Shown: positions 1 to 11,691, numbered from the stretch's first letter. The stretch: DNA of 64,000 bases from Stratiolaelaps scimitus (GCA_019614645.1 JABWDB010000001.1:27273501-27337500); one strand, 5' to 3'. Numbers and translations are program-made. Notes: generated by a model not told the origin, from the sequence alone.

Positions 1-539
1 CGACCGCGAGAGGTATACGTTAAGTCTTTCGCTAGCGAAAATATGGCTTCTGTGTACGTGTATGTGTGTGCACGCTAGGGTCTAGATAGGTTGGCGAAGT
101 AGACACTTTATGCGACAAAATAGTGTGAAGCTACTTAGCAAAGTGGGTCATCATATTATTGCCCGCCAGCCAGAAGATACGAGACCGACTACAAGTGATG
201 TTGCGCCAGAGCAGCGATTATAATGACAACGCAAGCGTAGCGCCTCTGACGACACCGTGAGCCGTTGTACGGTATTTAAGATATATAATATCTAATATAT
301 ATATTAACAAAAAGTATGTAAGCAAAGCGCTTTGCTTTTGCTGGTCCTATATAACCTGTATGTGGAAGACTAAAATAACATATCGGATAAGGATTTTGAT
401 AATTCCGCCCAACGGAGTGTAAATAGATGTAATAACATTATCACTACCATTGACTGATTCGTGACTACTAGTACATTTCGGCTTGTATGCCGCATAAGTA
501 GCTATTTGCCTCGCATGCATTTAACTCTATGATTATAAA
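1..539. other. Intergenic or intronic DNA, no gene seen
   Basis: I see no coding signal here. The notable items are a short GT-rich stretch near 55-75, an AT-rich run near 280-310, and an 18-bp perfect palindrome at 320-337 (aagcaaagcgctttgctt). The retroelement relic that follows may begin inside the last part of this stretch, because its first recognisable residues already lie mid-protein. Confidence 0.4.
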
Positions 540-1422
540 TTGTCGAAATCCTATTGGGATGGGTGGCTTGGTTTGTTAACAGCAGCTTCATTAGCTGAAC
601 CCAGTGTCATCGTATCTATGTTGTCGATTTCTGATCTGCTCATGAAGCTAGTAGCTGAAGGTACTTGGAAGAAAGATACAGTTAGAAGATCTGGGGATAC
701 AACGCAAATGGATGCAGGTTTGTCATGAATCAGTTCAACAGTCCTTTCTTGATGAGGCTTTGAACGATGTAGGATGAGCCAGGTTGAAGGCCTTCTCTAG
801 GCCTTGCGCTGGAGTTTGGCATAATGCTGTTCCCTCATATGATACGGGAACTTTACTTGAGGATCAATGTAACCGTCCTGCAGTAGGTTTACTGTCTTGG
901 GAAGTAATCTAGTTTTATCACATTCCTGTTGGAGAACCGGTTGATGCTCTGGGTCGTCATGGGCTATTGTATAAAAAATGCGGATTGTGGCCCGAGACAC
1001 TCTCTATTAACCAGCAGGTATTCGTCGCCCTTATGGAAAGCGTCCTGATTGTATGTCGTTATCCCCTTTTCCAGATGTAAAATTCTGGTTTGGGATTGCA
1101 CTGTGGTTGGCACCTTCTTCTGTCGGTAGCCGAGCTACACAGCCTGGTCATGCAGCCAATACAGCCGAATACGCCAAAAGCCGAAAATACGCTTCTTTGA
1201 TAAATGAGTACTACTTTAGATCTCTAGCCTTCGAAACATTGGGGGAACCGGGGATACAATCATTAAAATTTCTTCAGCTATTAGGAAAAAGGTTCCGCGA
1301 GAGGTGAACCACGTCTTACCGAATTTTTAATGCAAAGAGCTTCCTTAGATATCCAAAGAGCCAACGCAATTTCTAAGTTGGGCACGTTTAAAGATTGGAG
1401 AAATGGGGCCTCCTTGTTCTAA
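540..1422 (+). pseudogene. Decayed C-terminal region of a reverse-transcriptase family retroelement
   Basis: Pieces in different frames line up in order with the C-terminal half of a protein family usually annotated in invertebrate genomes as reverse transcriptase domain-containing. At 742-1000 the blocks AVPSYDTGTLLEDQ and VDALGRHGL match the family's conserved 'lNAlPs..lGtlLd' and 'vD.rGlHGLsC' segments. At 1041-1308 RPDCMSLSPF, SRKYASLINEYYF and FETLG match 'RPDG.sl.Pw', 'KY..L...Y.F' and 'vETlG'. At 1309-1422 GEPRLTEFLMQRASLDIQRA matches the block before the C-terminus, ending at a TAA. In-frame stops near 774 and 910 and frameshifts near 1030 and 1305 show it is dead. No polymerase palm is visible upstream, so the copy looks 5'-truncated. 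The family assignment comes from recall of conserved blocks; the exact LINE clade is unknown to me. Confidence 0.75.
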
Positions 1423-1585
1423 ATATCCTATTAAGAATATATAAAGGAAGGTGTTTTTAGATGTATTACAAGTTCAGCGGGTACACTTATCGTCCACTTT
1501 TTGAATTGAATAAATGAATATATTTATTCCAATTGTCGAAATACTTACCTGACCTGAACAGCTAGAACTGTATGTTTAGTGTATC

Positions 1586-2453
1586 TCAGAATTGCTCTCC
1601 TTTATAATGAACACAACGGAGCCAGCGCTCTAAGAACTTCTGAACGACACTATACCTTCCATTTGTGTAACCATACCTGATCTCTTTATCGATACCGTCC
1701 CGATGGAAATTGACGTTTGTTCTATGTACAACATCCAGTGCCCCATTTAATGCATGGAAACAACCATAATCACAAGGGCCTAAAGCTGAAGCTTATGCAG
1801 TTTCCATCTATCGATTTCTATCCAGGTTGAATCGATTAACCAGTTTCTTATCTGGTCCCTCTCAGGCGGCTGGTACAAACTCATCCAATACCCGTCGATC
1901 GCAACGCGATTTACATTTGGAATATATCGCATGTATTTCCATCAGCGCTGAGATTCGTGGTGGACCCATTTTGCGTCTTTTTGGTAATTTCCAACATATT
2001 TTTGAATACCTTTGACAAGTGTTGTCCTGGTGAGACGTGACCAGTTTTACATGAACTCGATCAAATTGCGCACAGTACAGATCGGAGTTGGCCTTGTCTT
2101 CTTGTCTCAGAATCTCCAAGTGGGTATGTGCACTGCGTTCGGGACCAATCTATAGTGCGGCATCTACCTATAAAGCTTATTTGTCATTCTGAGCCTGTGT
2201 AACACTGAGTGAACGATTGCTACGCCAACCTTAAGTTCTTCTTCTTCTAGTTTTCGAATCATAATCGGCGGCGTTTCTCCAATCTTGTCATGGGGGATGT
2301 CGTTGTTGACCAAGGAATGCTTTTCAGACCTTGGTGCGTCGTCCAGGATGAAATTTCCCTGATGAAATTTTTGTTGGTCCGTTCCCTCAAAGCACCGTCG
2401 CCGTGGACGCGGGTGACATTTTGAAATATTTCCGCGGCATTTTCGATGTTTCG
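1586..2453 (-). pseudogene. Degenerate mariner-family transposase, internally deleted
   Basis: Read on the minus strand from 2453, the N-terminus shows a mariner DNA-binding region: AEIFQNVTRVHGDGALRERT, then after a frameshift near 2360 GNFILDDAPRSEK, matching 'vyGedAlsertc..Wf..Fr.GnfdleDaPRSGRP', and on to HSVLHRLRM near 2190. Near 2120 it jumps to EILRQEDKANSDLYCAQFDR, which in intact proteins lies well past the first catalytic Asp. So the middle, including the region of catalytic Asp 1, is missing. At 1800-1586 it ends with GPCDYGCFHALNGAL, NFHRDGI and FLERWLRCV followed by TGA, the usual mariner C-terminus. The Asp codon at 1769-1771 is the third catalytic residue (SPDLAPxDY motif). Several frameshifts and stops make it non-functional. 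Clear terminal inverted repeats were not found. Confidence 0.85.
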
Positions 2454-2660
2454 AAGCGTTATCGAGCGAAACGGCCTGTTTTAAACGACTCAGTGTAGTC
2501 TCAGGTTGGGCAAAGTGTATTGCCCTGTAAACTCCTTCAATTATTATGGTCTCGCTCTATGAGGCTATCGATGGAGTCGCCAGGTGGTGAAATGGGAATG
2601 CGCAGCAAAATCAGGTTGCTTACAAGCATGGTTTACCATTTATATATATATTATATATAT

Positions 2661-2798
2661 AGCGGTGGCTTGGACGGAGAAGTTTCTGGCTTTCGAAAGC
2701 CAGAGGCGGCGGGTTCGAGCCCGCTGCGTGGCGAGAGCTTAGGCATTGTGAAATTCCAGCTACTTTAATAAACCAATAAAGATTTACTTCTACCTTTA
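2661..2798 (+). mobile_element. tRNA-derived SINE, family A
   Basis: The head resembles a tRNA: an A-box-like gcggtggcttggacgg, an anticodon-stem-like ctggctttcgaaagccag, and a strong B box in gcgggttcgagcccgc. The body continues gagcttaggcattgtgaaat and ends aataaaccaataaagattta. The same tail recurs at 32.43, 32.61, 37.36 (-), 23.89 (-) and 57.12 kb (-), which defines the family. It is preceded by a (TA)-rich run at 2641-2660. It is probably silent, since box A is degenerate. Confidence 0.75.
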
Positions 2799-3295
2799 TA
2801 TGACGCCGCACAACAATTTCACAAGCCTCACTATCAGTTCCAAAGTTCCAGCTTTATGACATCGAAGAGTTTCTACTCTATTCGTCTGGGTGTGTAAACA
2901 AGCCCTTCTCTCAAATGATCTTGCCCTTTTGTGCACTGCGGGCCCACTGTTGAGGGGAGGTAAAAAAATCGACATCACTTTCCGGACAACCTACCAATTT
3001 CATATAACTTCATTCAAAGCTGCATATGGACAAGATTTCTCCAATCTGAGTGTATGCTCAGACCTGAAGACAAGGCTATCGTCGGTTATCTGTCGTGGAT
3101 ATCAGGAATGAGACATGTGAGATTTCGAGCAATTCAATCTGATATTCACCTTCTTCAACTCTTGCTGCCATCAGTGCTTTACAATTCTTCGACGATTGGC
3201 GCTAAGCAATCACCGAAGTTTGCTTGGGTACAACAAATATAATACAATCGTAACGGTGTTTCCAACATACAACAAGTATAGATGGAACCTCGTTT
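2799..3295. other. Unassigned sequence
   Basis: Two overlapping open stretches of 60-70 codons run on the plus strand between 2890 and 3240. Neither has recognisable motifs, and frames change repeatedly. They may be decayed transposon coding sequence, but I cannot name a family. Confidence 0.25.
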
Positions 3296-3601
3296 ATAAG
3301 AACCTCTATTAATCAATGCTTATAAGGATGTGAATTTTATTAAAAAAATAAATTAATAGAAAAAAAGAAATATTTATATTATTCTTCATTAATTTAATAA
3401 AGTTATAAAAAATATTTGAAATATCTATAAAATATGGTATTTATTTTAATTAAGCTTCATAGCCAATAAATAATTGTATTATATTATATTTGATTTTTTT
3501 TTTAATATTCAAATAATAATAAGGATGAGAGAGAGATTTAAATTTATGTAGCTATATTGATAATAGTTGATATATAAAATAAGAACCTCTATTAATCAAT
3601 G
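3296..3601. repeat. AT-rich insert between two identical 23-bp direct repeats
   Basis: The 23-bp sequence beginning ataagaacctctattaat occurs at 3296-3318 and again, without a mismatch, at 3579-3601. The 260 bp between them is extremely AT-rich, with poly-T, poly-A and tta runs, far above the flanks. The arrangement looks like an insertion bounded by a target duplication, or a filled-in end-joining event. A mitochondrial-derived insert is one possibility given the composition, but I could not identify a mitochondrial gene in it. Confidence 0.6.
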
Positions 3602-4380
3602 GTTCTCAAAGCTTGAAGTGATGATTAGATAACGCTGCGTGCTATATTCAAAATACGGCACGCGAGTCGTCAGACCCGGTGACGTTAATGAAACACATTT
3701 ACTAGAATGCAATTAATTATAAAAGAAAACCAATGCGACGTATGTCGTTGGGCCGAACACGCGCTCAACTCCAAGGTCGAGAGCGTGCGTCGTCATAGCA
3801 GACACCTGAATCAGTACAGCTTTTAGCAAAAGCAGTTACGAAACCAGTTGCCTGCATAAGAAGAGCCGAATAATTGAACATACGCAAAGCACTGGATTCA
3901 GTTAGACAAATAAGAAGGTGGCCACAAGGTTTTATAAGTGCTGCGTTAACCTGAATCTTATATAATTACACATTTACCGCCATTATGAAAGGCTAGTGCA
4001 CCAAAATAAGGGTGGGCGCTCGTTCTCCGTGCCGGAAAAAAATTCGTACTTGAGCTAACTTGGTAGAGTAGAATATCAAATAGCTTGCCGGAATACTGCC
4101 TCCTTAAATGAAAATGATTTACACGAGTTGGATGCTATCGGATTTCGATAGGTCGGGTAGATTATAGAAGAAATTGCTAATAAAATATCATTTTCTGCTT
4201 AATTTAATAATTTCCCTATTTGATACATAACCCATCCCTTCCTTGGCTTCACATGATATCTCGAGTTTGTTGGATGCGGTAGATTTTTGTGTGTGTTCAC
4301 AAAGTGATGATGTGAGACCACCTCGAGTGAGGATTATGATAGGTCAGTGAACTTCGTACTCACGTGATCATACCATAATA
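3602..4380. other. No gene recognised
   Basis: Mixed-composition DNA without a convincing open frame. Only weak local hairpins are visible, such as ctatcggatttcgatag near 4135. Confidence 0.35.
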
Positions 4381-4490
4381 ATTCGAGCTGACCCTTAGCT
4401 GATCCTCTATCTGACAAGCCTCAGCTCTTAACCTTTCAGGTATTACTATGAGGCCCTGTCGGGGCCACCTTTGCTTATTCTCTTCCTTCC
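4381..4490 (-). mobile_element. SINE family C, 3' part
   Basis: On the minus strand this reads gagcaaaggtggccccgaca, then a tract matching cctcatagtaatacct, then ggttaagagctgaggc and finally gctaagggtcagctcgaa. Parallel copies lie at 11.7 (-), 20.05 (-), 24.26 (+), 54.8 (-) and 61.3 kb (+). The tRNA-like head is absent or too decayed to see, so the copy is likely 5'-truncated. Confidence 0.65.
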
Positions 4491-5344
4491 TCGTACCTGG
4501 CGAGAATCCTCAGATAAAGAAAGATCACAATCAGATCGTGATGAAGAAGTATATCATACGCATTATATGGTTGCCCTATCTCGGCCGTTCGGTATCTGTT
4601 TTCTTTCAGTCCCTTCACAGGGCATTCATACACTGGCCCGTGAGCTCTCTCTTGGCGCCTTTGATTTTTGTCTCTCTTTTACCTGAACGATATCCCCTTG
4701 TTCGAGACTCGGGTTCGCCTGTAAAATAGTCACCACACTTGTTAAGTTCAGCTTTTGTTAAACGTTGTTAGTGATGAAATTCTCTGTTGCAAGCAGCAAT
4801 GCCTATATTCGTTATAATACGTTATAATGATGACTTTGGTGTTTTCTTTATGGCGATACGCTGTGTATTGACTAGACTGAATTCGATTTCGTAGTAGACT
4901 TCCGGGCAGATCGTGCCAACTACGAATAAGCATGTACTTAATAATTTTCGGCAAAAACCCTTCAATAATAAATGCTTGAGAGGATTTAGATGTTCGTGCA
5001 CTTGTGACCATAAGCTATTGCATCCGTTAACGCGACTTCATGCGTATCTCGCATATGTTTGACCGGCTAACCAACTGACTTCAGTTTCCAGAATAGGGTA
5101 CGATTGTGCGCTCGGGGATTGGATACAACGAGTAATTTGAATTTGACAGACATTTCCGTGAACCTCTAGTTAGTATACAACATCTCGAACCAAGGTACCA
5201 CTAAAAAAGGCACACCTCATTGCGCACCGCGTAGGAATGTGTCTGCGCGCGTATTTGTTGCTAAACTTACCAACGCGGTAGGCATCCGCAGTTTGCTAAC
5301 AACCTTCCGTACAAACATGAAGGTCACGGGGGAGCGCAGTCTAA
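4491..5344. other. No gene recognised
   Basis: An open stretch of about 90 codons at 4448-4729 (+) overlaps the SINE and has no known motif, so I treat it as chance. The rest holds nothing recognisable. Confidence 0.35.
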
Positions 5345-5521
5345 CATCTTTTTCAACATCACACATAGACGAAATGCTCTCCCAAGGCTAGCAGATGTCA
5401 TTTGTTCGACAAATATCGTTGTTACGGGCTGTTGTTGACAGAGAGAGCCTCGACACGGGTAACCAGATGAACATACTGCGAGGCAAACGTATTTCGTCTA
5501 TGTGTGATGTTGAAAAAGATG
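5345..5521. repeat. Perfect 31-bp inverted repeat with 115-bp spacer
   Basis: The left arm at 5345-5375 (catctttttcaacatcacac...) is the exact reverse complement of the right arm at 5491-5521 (...gtgatgttgaaaaagatg). The bases just outside and just inside the arms do not pair, so the repeat ends sharply. The spacer of 115 bp has no open frame. This could be a very short foldback transposon or a transcribed hairpin. No clear target duplication flanks it. Confidence 0.8.
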
Positions 5522-6887
5522 GGAACACATCCGAAGCACCGAGTCAGGTTCAGCAACACTAGGAGCATAGGCTATACGGCGGTACCGAAGTCTGCCATTG
5601 AAAATCACTGGGGGTCGGCTGCGAGAAGGGCAAAAAGGGTACAGGGGTTATGAAAGCTGCCATTATCGATAAGGGAGGAATACATTAGTGCCGTTCATAG
5701 TTGGGCTTAGTAAAATCGTCACAATATTCTGAGATCGACGACGGCGATAGGAAACACGACTTTCGTGAGCGGAAAAGCTGCAACTGGAGATTTAATGGAA
5801 GAACATTTTCAACCGGGCCGTGTGGCTGACAACGTCTTCTACATATGTATGAGGTGAGTAAAACCGTCAATTTACATAATGGAACGACAATGTAGTTAAG
5901 TTCAATGGCAGAGGAAGAATTGGTTGGTCCAATTTCTACCATTGGTGGAGCCAAACTTATTTCAAGATAAACCGGAAGATGTACGCCTAGATAAATAAAA
6001 CCAAAATCATTTCTGTTTAAAGGTTGTGAAGAACACTTATCTGTTTCTAAGTCGAAGATCTGCAAACAACGTGAAGGAGCCGCGGGCATTGCAATAAAAC
6101 CACGATATTCACCACTGCTATCTGCAGTCTAATATTCCTGATGAGCAGGCGCACACTCGGTCGAACGCATCTGAATTCAATTTAACGTTTGCAACTAATG
6201 TTACAAGTAGATCTGGATCACGTTTCTCTACAGAATGTGAGAGCACTCGAGACGCCAAGAAGAAAGCACTGTACCGGGAGCATAAGTACCTCATAGTCTG
6301 GTGATTCCAGTTAGTACATCGCATTTTCGCAAGGTGCGAGGACAGCCTTCCCCGAGGACATCGGCTCATGGCCACATGATTCCGTCGCAGTACCTATAGC
6401 AAACATATGGAATGTCCGTTAGCTACGTGAGACATCCTATATGCAACTGCTGTCTCAGGTTAGGGACGCCGGGTCGAGGCGGCAGGCTGAGCTTGGAGGC
6501 CAACAGCCGTAACATGAAAGGAGACGAATAACAAAACGACTTCGTTATGACGGCAGAGAATGCTACACACGTCGCGTATTAGGCACAAAAGTACCGGCTT
6601 CTTTCAATGTGGCTGGACTACAGTGGTACAAATGTGGTCACATGTGCCTCTCGTTATGCCAATTTGCATTAATGTCGTACGTGCACACACACTCACACAC
6701 AGAGATAGTTGTACACCGTTAGCGGCAAGGCCCCAGTCCAATATCCTCGTGGACTTCAGTCCGCCCGGCCTGCTGCATAAGGACGTGCAGCACAAATGAT
6801 TGGAGCCTAGCACGGCTACAAGTACGGGATACAGTGCTATTGTTTGGACACGCGATGCATGTAGGTCATCATCATTGGGAACACTTG
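5522..6887. other. Unassigned; two long minus-strand open stretches
   Basis: On the minus strand 6375-6118 (about 85 codons) and 6089-5685 (about 134 codons) are open and nearly adjacent. They contain stretches such as NDFGFIYLGVHLPVYLEISL and NYIVVPLCKLTVLLTS. The composition is not absurd for protein, but I see no family motif, no convincing splice borders and no supporting neighbour. It may be decayed transposon coding sequence or chance. Nothing else is recognised here. Confidence 0.2.
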
Positions 6888-7056
6888 GGTCTGTTGTTGT
6901 TGTTGTGCTGTTGTTTTGCTGCTGCGGTGCCGGCAAGTGGAGAAATAGATAGGTGTACCATAAAATATAATTTACCTCGAAACTTAAAGAGGTAAACTGA
7001 TATAAAACAAAACTTGCTTAATTTTACACACGATTCGTGTGTGTGTGTGTGTGTGA
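6888..7056. repeat. Simple repeats: TTG-rich tract and (GT)n
   Basis: A TTG/TGC-rich tract (tgttgttgttgttgtgctg) runs at about 6890-6925, and a (GT)10 run lies at 7036-7055. Short open frames crossing them are low-complexity artefacts. Confidence 0.8.
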
Positions 7057-10000
7057 ATAGACTTGCGTGTGAATGGGCGTGAGTTATCAGATATGCTCTG
7101 GTGTATTTTCGCATTTAGTAATTAGTGACGTTCTGAATAAGGTGAAAGGCCTGCTGCCATGTTCAATTGTCATACCTGTGAAATCCTGTTGCCTTCGTTC
7201 AACATAAATGCATGTTTTGCAATTATCTTGCTTCGTCAGACAATACGTCGTGTTTCGCTTTAGGTTACAGAATGTTCAACAAAAAGTTCTATTCCAAGCA
7301 AAGCTGAACAGAACACAAGCAGAACTGGAACAAGTCTTCGATGGACACGAAAGACCAACTTGTTTATTTATCTAGAGAGAAAAACACTACTGATTACATA
7401 TGCCTCATGAGAGCACTGTCAACGGGTGAATAGCTCGAGGTATATGAAACGAAACTGCATACAATATTTGAATATAAATACATGTAGGAATTGGGATACG
7501 TTGGAAGTGGTTATGTTCTGGAGCTCGGTACTACTGATGTTTTAGAAGCAATATGGGCAGATGTCACACGAAGACAAACGTGTGACTGTGCTGTTTCGTT
7601 GAGTCAGACACATGTATCGTGTTATTCGTACGGTTTATGATAGAAAATATCAGTACATTTCTTTTGAGACAATACTTGACTAATTCTGACATATTGCATT
7701 ATCGCATTTGCTTTGCTCAAAGGTCGTGAGCCTTTGTGAGACCCTGTTGCGTGATGTTGTCCTGAAGTTGTGTGTATGGTGTACACCTTTTCGTATTGGT
7801 ACAATAGCTCGAAGATACATTGGGCTAATCTAATGTCGCATACTGGCTTTAGCAAATAGCTGGCCTCATAATGGGCTGCTGCCGACTCAATCGATCCCTT
7901 TTTTCAGCTCAACTGATACCAGTCACGCATGATAATGAAGCACAATAGAAATGATCTCTTATTAATAGTTAGTATCTCTTATTGTAAGTTTATCACTCGT
8001 CAACATGTGAAGTATTGATAATTACAGCAGTTTGAGGATGTCCCTCTAGCAGCGAAGCGACACGGGAAGCAAGTTTGGGCCACGCTTAACGACCCTTGTA
8101 ACACTTTGAAAAGAGGTGTGAACATGAACTCAACAGAAGAACGAGTCCGCAACTCCCGTTTAAGGAAGTTTGGACCTTTTCGTCATCAGCAACAATAAGC
8201 GTCCTTAATAGCGAACTATGCGAGGAACAGATTTTGTACGCCAGCCAAATTTCGTGTTTTCACTACACGACTGACGTTAACTAGCCTTCTTTTCAGTCTT
8301 AACAAACCTTGTTTCCTACGAGAGGATAGCCAAAATGCCCTGGACAATTCTTTTGGCGAGCTCCAAGCGTGGTCGGGGCTGAACGAATTGCGCCTCTATC
8401 GGGCTCACTAACCAATCGATTGTCGCTCCTGAACGCCAATTTTCAGCGGATGTAATACGAGGTTACGGCCCAAATAGGGCTTCCTGTCATCGACAAGGAG
8501 TGTGCTTCAAGCCGCGTCTAAGCATGTTCAATTCTTGTGCCTCGCTCTCATTCTAAAAACGATTTTTCGCTGTTCAACTTGACTAAAAATATAATCCGAA
8601 ACATTTAACACATTTGCAAGCTGCCCAGAAGAGAGCAGACATTGGTGTAGGAATCAGCAGCGTCTTTGTGCTATACATCAGAGTATATATCAGAGTCAAA
8701 TTTCATATTTTCGGACCAAGTTATATAGGGTAACTCTTCTGAAAGCACTAAATTATAAGCGCTCTTTACAACGGTGCCGCAAACGTTATCAAAATAGATC
8801 TAGAAAGCGACAACGGTTGACTTACACATTATAAATACTATTGAATTAACACGACCGATTTTATACTATTTTCTGCACAATATCTTAAACACTTAAATGC
8901 AGGAGTTGCTTAGTTCTACGAGCCCTATAAAACTGACATTAAGTCAACAATGATCTGGCGATTACCGAAAGGTAAATGGTCCAATATAATTCGATTGAGG
9001 AACTGACTAAGTTTTGCTGGAAGTTCTTTCCCACTTGTTTGATCAGGTTATCAGTTCCTTTTTAAAAGGCGACTTACAGACTGTACAAATAGTTTATATT
9101 TTTCGAAGCTTGATGCAAAAATAAGAGGTTTTTGTAAATTCTATGATTGACTTTTTGACGAGACCTTTCGTCGCTACAAATGCAAATGTTTATTTTCTGC
9201 AGTGTTTCCTTCCTTACTTCCATTCGATGATAACTATGACTGTTCTGATTCTTGCCACTGTTTTCATGTTGTATATTTAAGATTAAGCTGGAACATCCGA
9301 AATTATCATTAACCGTTAGTCATTTAAGCTGCACGTAGCATCGACGTGTTAGTAGACTCGGCGTCCACAAATAACAACAAGACGTTTCAACCTCACCGAA
9401 TCCTACGTCCTAACCTAAAAAAGCTTTCTTTTGTTGTTATGTAGCGCCCTTCGCTTTTATCGCTATCTTCTTTAGCCAAAAACAGACCATGATAAGTAGT
9501 TTTGGTTTGTCACGCAGCACCCAGATAAAGATAACGTATTCGCTCCAGACATAATAGATTATCCTATGCTCAGACTTGTCTAGACCACTAGATCATTAAT
9601 AATATCACTTAGTAGCCGAATAACAGCGGCCGATAAGGTCATCCGTGCTATCGAAGGCTCATTAGGCTAGCGAGCCTACCTGCTCCTCCGAAACAGTGGA
9701 TTGACAAGCTCGACTCGAGGTAACTGATTAGCACACGCTCATCCCAAACGATATGACAATCCCCAAAAACCCTATACACCGTGGGACTGCTGCGTAGCAG
9801 ATAGCACTAGAATAGTATACGGATTTGTATAACATTCACGCGCTTCGAATTTGATGGATTTCTACCCTCTGTATGCACGGCGTAGCGATTCTATAGTTAT
9901 AACTTTTTCTCCAAAAATATTTTTCGTAGAATAAGCATTCTCATTATGTCGACTATGCGTTCGTACTTCCTTCTTCTCGAAAGCTATATTTTAACACCGT

Positions 10001-10244
10001 TAAGCTTTTCTCGCAGTACAAAAAAAGCGTTTCATACCAACCCACGCCTCCGTCCCTATCGCTCGCTACCACTCTTCATCGATCCGATAGATCCTGTGCC
10101 AACATAGTGCATCCCATATCTCTAAAGTATCCGCGTTGTATTGTTTGCTTTGTCATTGTTATTTTGTATTTATCTGTACGACGACAATATTGCAACTCAT
10201 ATCTATATACACTGGCTGAGTGTATGATGAATTTCCGAAACCGA
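7057..10244. other. ORF-poor desert, no gene seen
   Basis: From about 7860 to 10420 there is no open frame of 60 codons on either strand, the longest such interval in the window. I see no tRNA-like promoter, no SINE tail and no transposase motif. A 77-codon open stretch at 7622-7855 (-) has no recognisable features. Confidence 0.45.
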
Positions 10245-10336
10245 GCCGTGATTCCATAGCCCTCTGTTAAATCAAAGGAAAGTTCACTGATCTACTACTA
10301 CTCTAGGAGGTAGAGAGAGGTTATTGATGTACATTT
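10245..10336 (+). repeat. Direct repeat, copy 1
   Basis: This 92-bp unit begins gccgtgattccatagccc, contains a short palindrome ctctaggaggtagag, and ends ttattgatgtacattt. It matches copy 2 at 10992-11080 with one substitution (ctgatct versus ctcatct) and a small indel (gagagaggttatt versus gagtcttatt). The first 44 bases are identical. Confidence 0.85.
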
Positions 10337-10991
10337 AGGCTAGAAAGCTATTAATATATTCGTTTGTATTGCGAGTCAAGTGGCATTGGCATTTGTGTCT
10401 GAATAAAGATCGTTACCCCCGGGTGAATGGTCGACGCAGGAGGGACGCTGCCTGTTCCGGGCAGATATGGTGGCTGTCGCGTCGTTAATGAGTTATTTCT
10501 GAGGAAAGTTCTCGGTGCCTTTCAAACAAATGCTTCGTGTAAGGTGACATATTGTTGTGAAGTGTTGTCCTGCCTTTTAACACGTCAGCAGCAAGAAATA
10601 GCGGACACATCGCAATGATTCGGCCACCCCTGATTTTACGTATTCCAGAATAGCCCACGCTGCTGATAGCGTTCCAAAAAGGCTGTTGGCGCCCCCAATA
10701 GCGGCTAAGACTTCGCTGTGAGGCTCATTGACCACGAGCACGATGGACTTCACAATCATTGAAACGATGCTTACCGAGTTATTGATTCACCTCGACTAAA
10801 GTCCGCAAATGTCACGTACTGAGTTCTGTCAATTACAATGGAGGATCGCCATCTTTGCCAGTATTGACTGTGACTATGGCACCAGCGTATAGCGAATAGT
10901 GAAATCCACTAATGAAACAAGTGGGTGAAGGCCTCCTCTCTTTAAGACGTGGAAGTCAATCTTGGCGGACCGGGTCATAAGTCATTTTGAT
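10337..10991. other. Unique spacer between the direct repeats
   Basis: About 655 bp with a 63-codon open stretch on the plus strand and a 60-codon one on the minus strand, neither with recognisable motifs. I see no mobile-element protein here, so the flanking repeats are not obviously LTRs. Confidence 0.35.
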
Positions 10992-11080
10992 GCCGTGATT
11001 CCATAGCCCTCTGTTAAATCAAAGGAAAGTTCACTCATCTACTACTACTCTAGGAGGTAGAGTCTTATTGATGTACATTT
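10992..11080 (+). repeat. Direct repeat, copy 2
   Basis: This is the second copy of the ~90-bp unit described at 10245, in the same orientation, starting 747 bp downstream. Flanks outside the unit are unrelated, so the repeat boundaries are sharp. Confidence 0.85.
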
Positions 11081-11691
11081 TCATTACGGCTGATTCTGGC
11101 GGTGCTTGCGTACAGCGTAGCCTTGTTACCTTTGTCATTTTACGTTCGACAGCTAACAGAATATACTGTCAAGAGCTTTTGAAAAGGATCTCCGCGTCAT
11201 GATTGATAATCTTTTTTTAAGAGGTTAAAGGTAAATCTTGCATGGACACCAGGCCTCACACTAAGGTAATATACTTGCCTGGTAGTGATCGATCATTTGA
11301 CACTATCCTATTGATCGGCAGCAAAACTAATTGAAGAACACCGCACCTTACCTTGGGTCACATCATCAATGAACTTAAGCAACGATGATAACCAGACAAT
11401 ATACAGCTCTTAAATGAAAGCTGAAGAATCTGCGTAAGCCCGCTACTAACAAGCGATCTCTATGCAGGCCAACTGAAAAAGGTCTAGCTATGTAAGCAGT
11501 TCTGTAGGGAACAACTGATGATGACTACTAATGTTTATTAAACCTAATAACGCGAAATTTATAACAATGGGTGAACAGGTCACCTATAGAAAACCAGTGT
11601 AGACGAACAACTGATCCCTAAATGGTTACAGTACGTTTGAGAGAATGGCACCTGAGAAGCTTCGGCATGTTTGGAGAGGTTAAGATTCTTT
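11081..11691. other. No gene recognised
   Basis: No open frame or repeat that I can classify. Confidence 0.35.

Noticed and set aside
10245..11080. LTR retrotransposon with the ~90-bp repeats as LTRs
   Set aside because: The repeats lack TG...CA ends, the interior is too short and contains no gag or pol motif, primer-binding site or polypurine tract.
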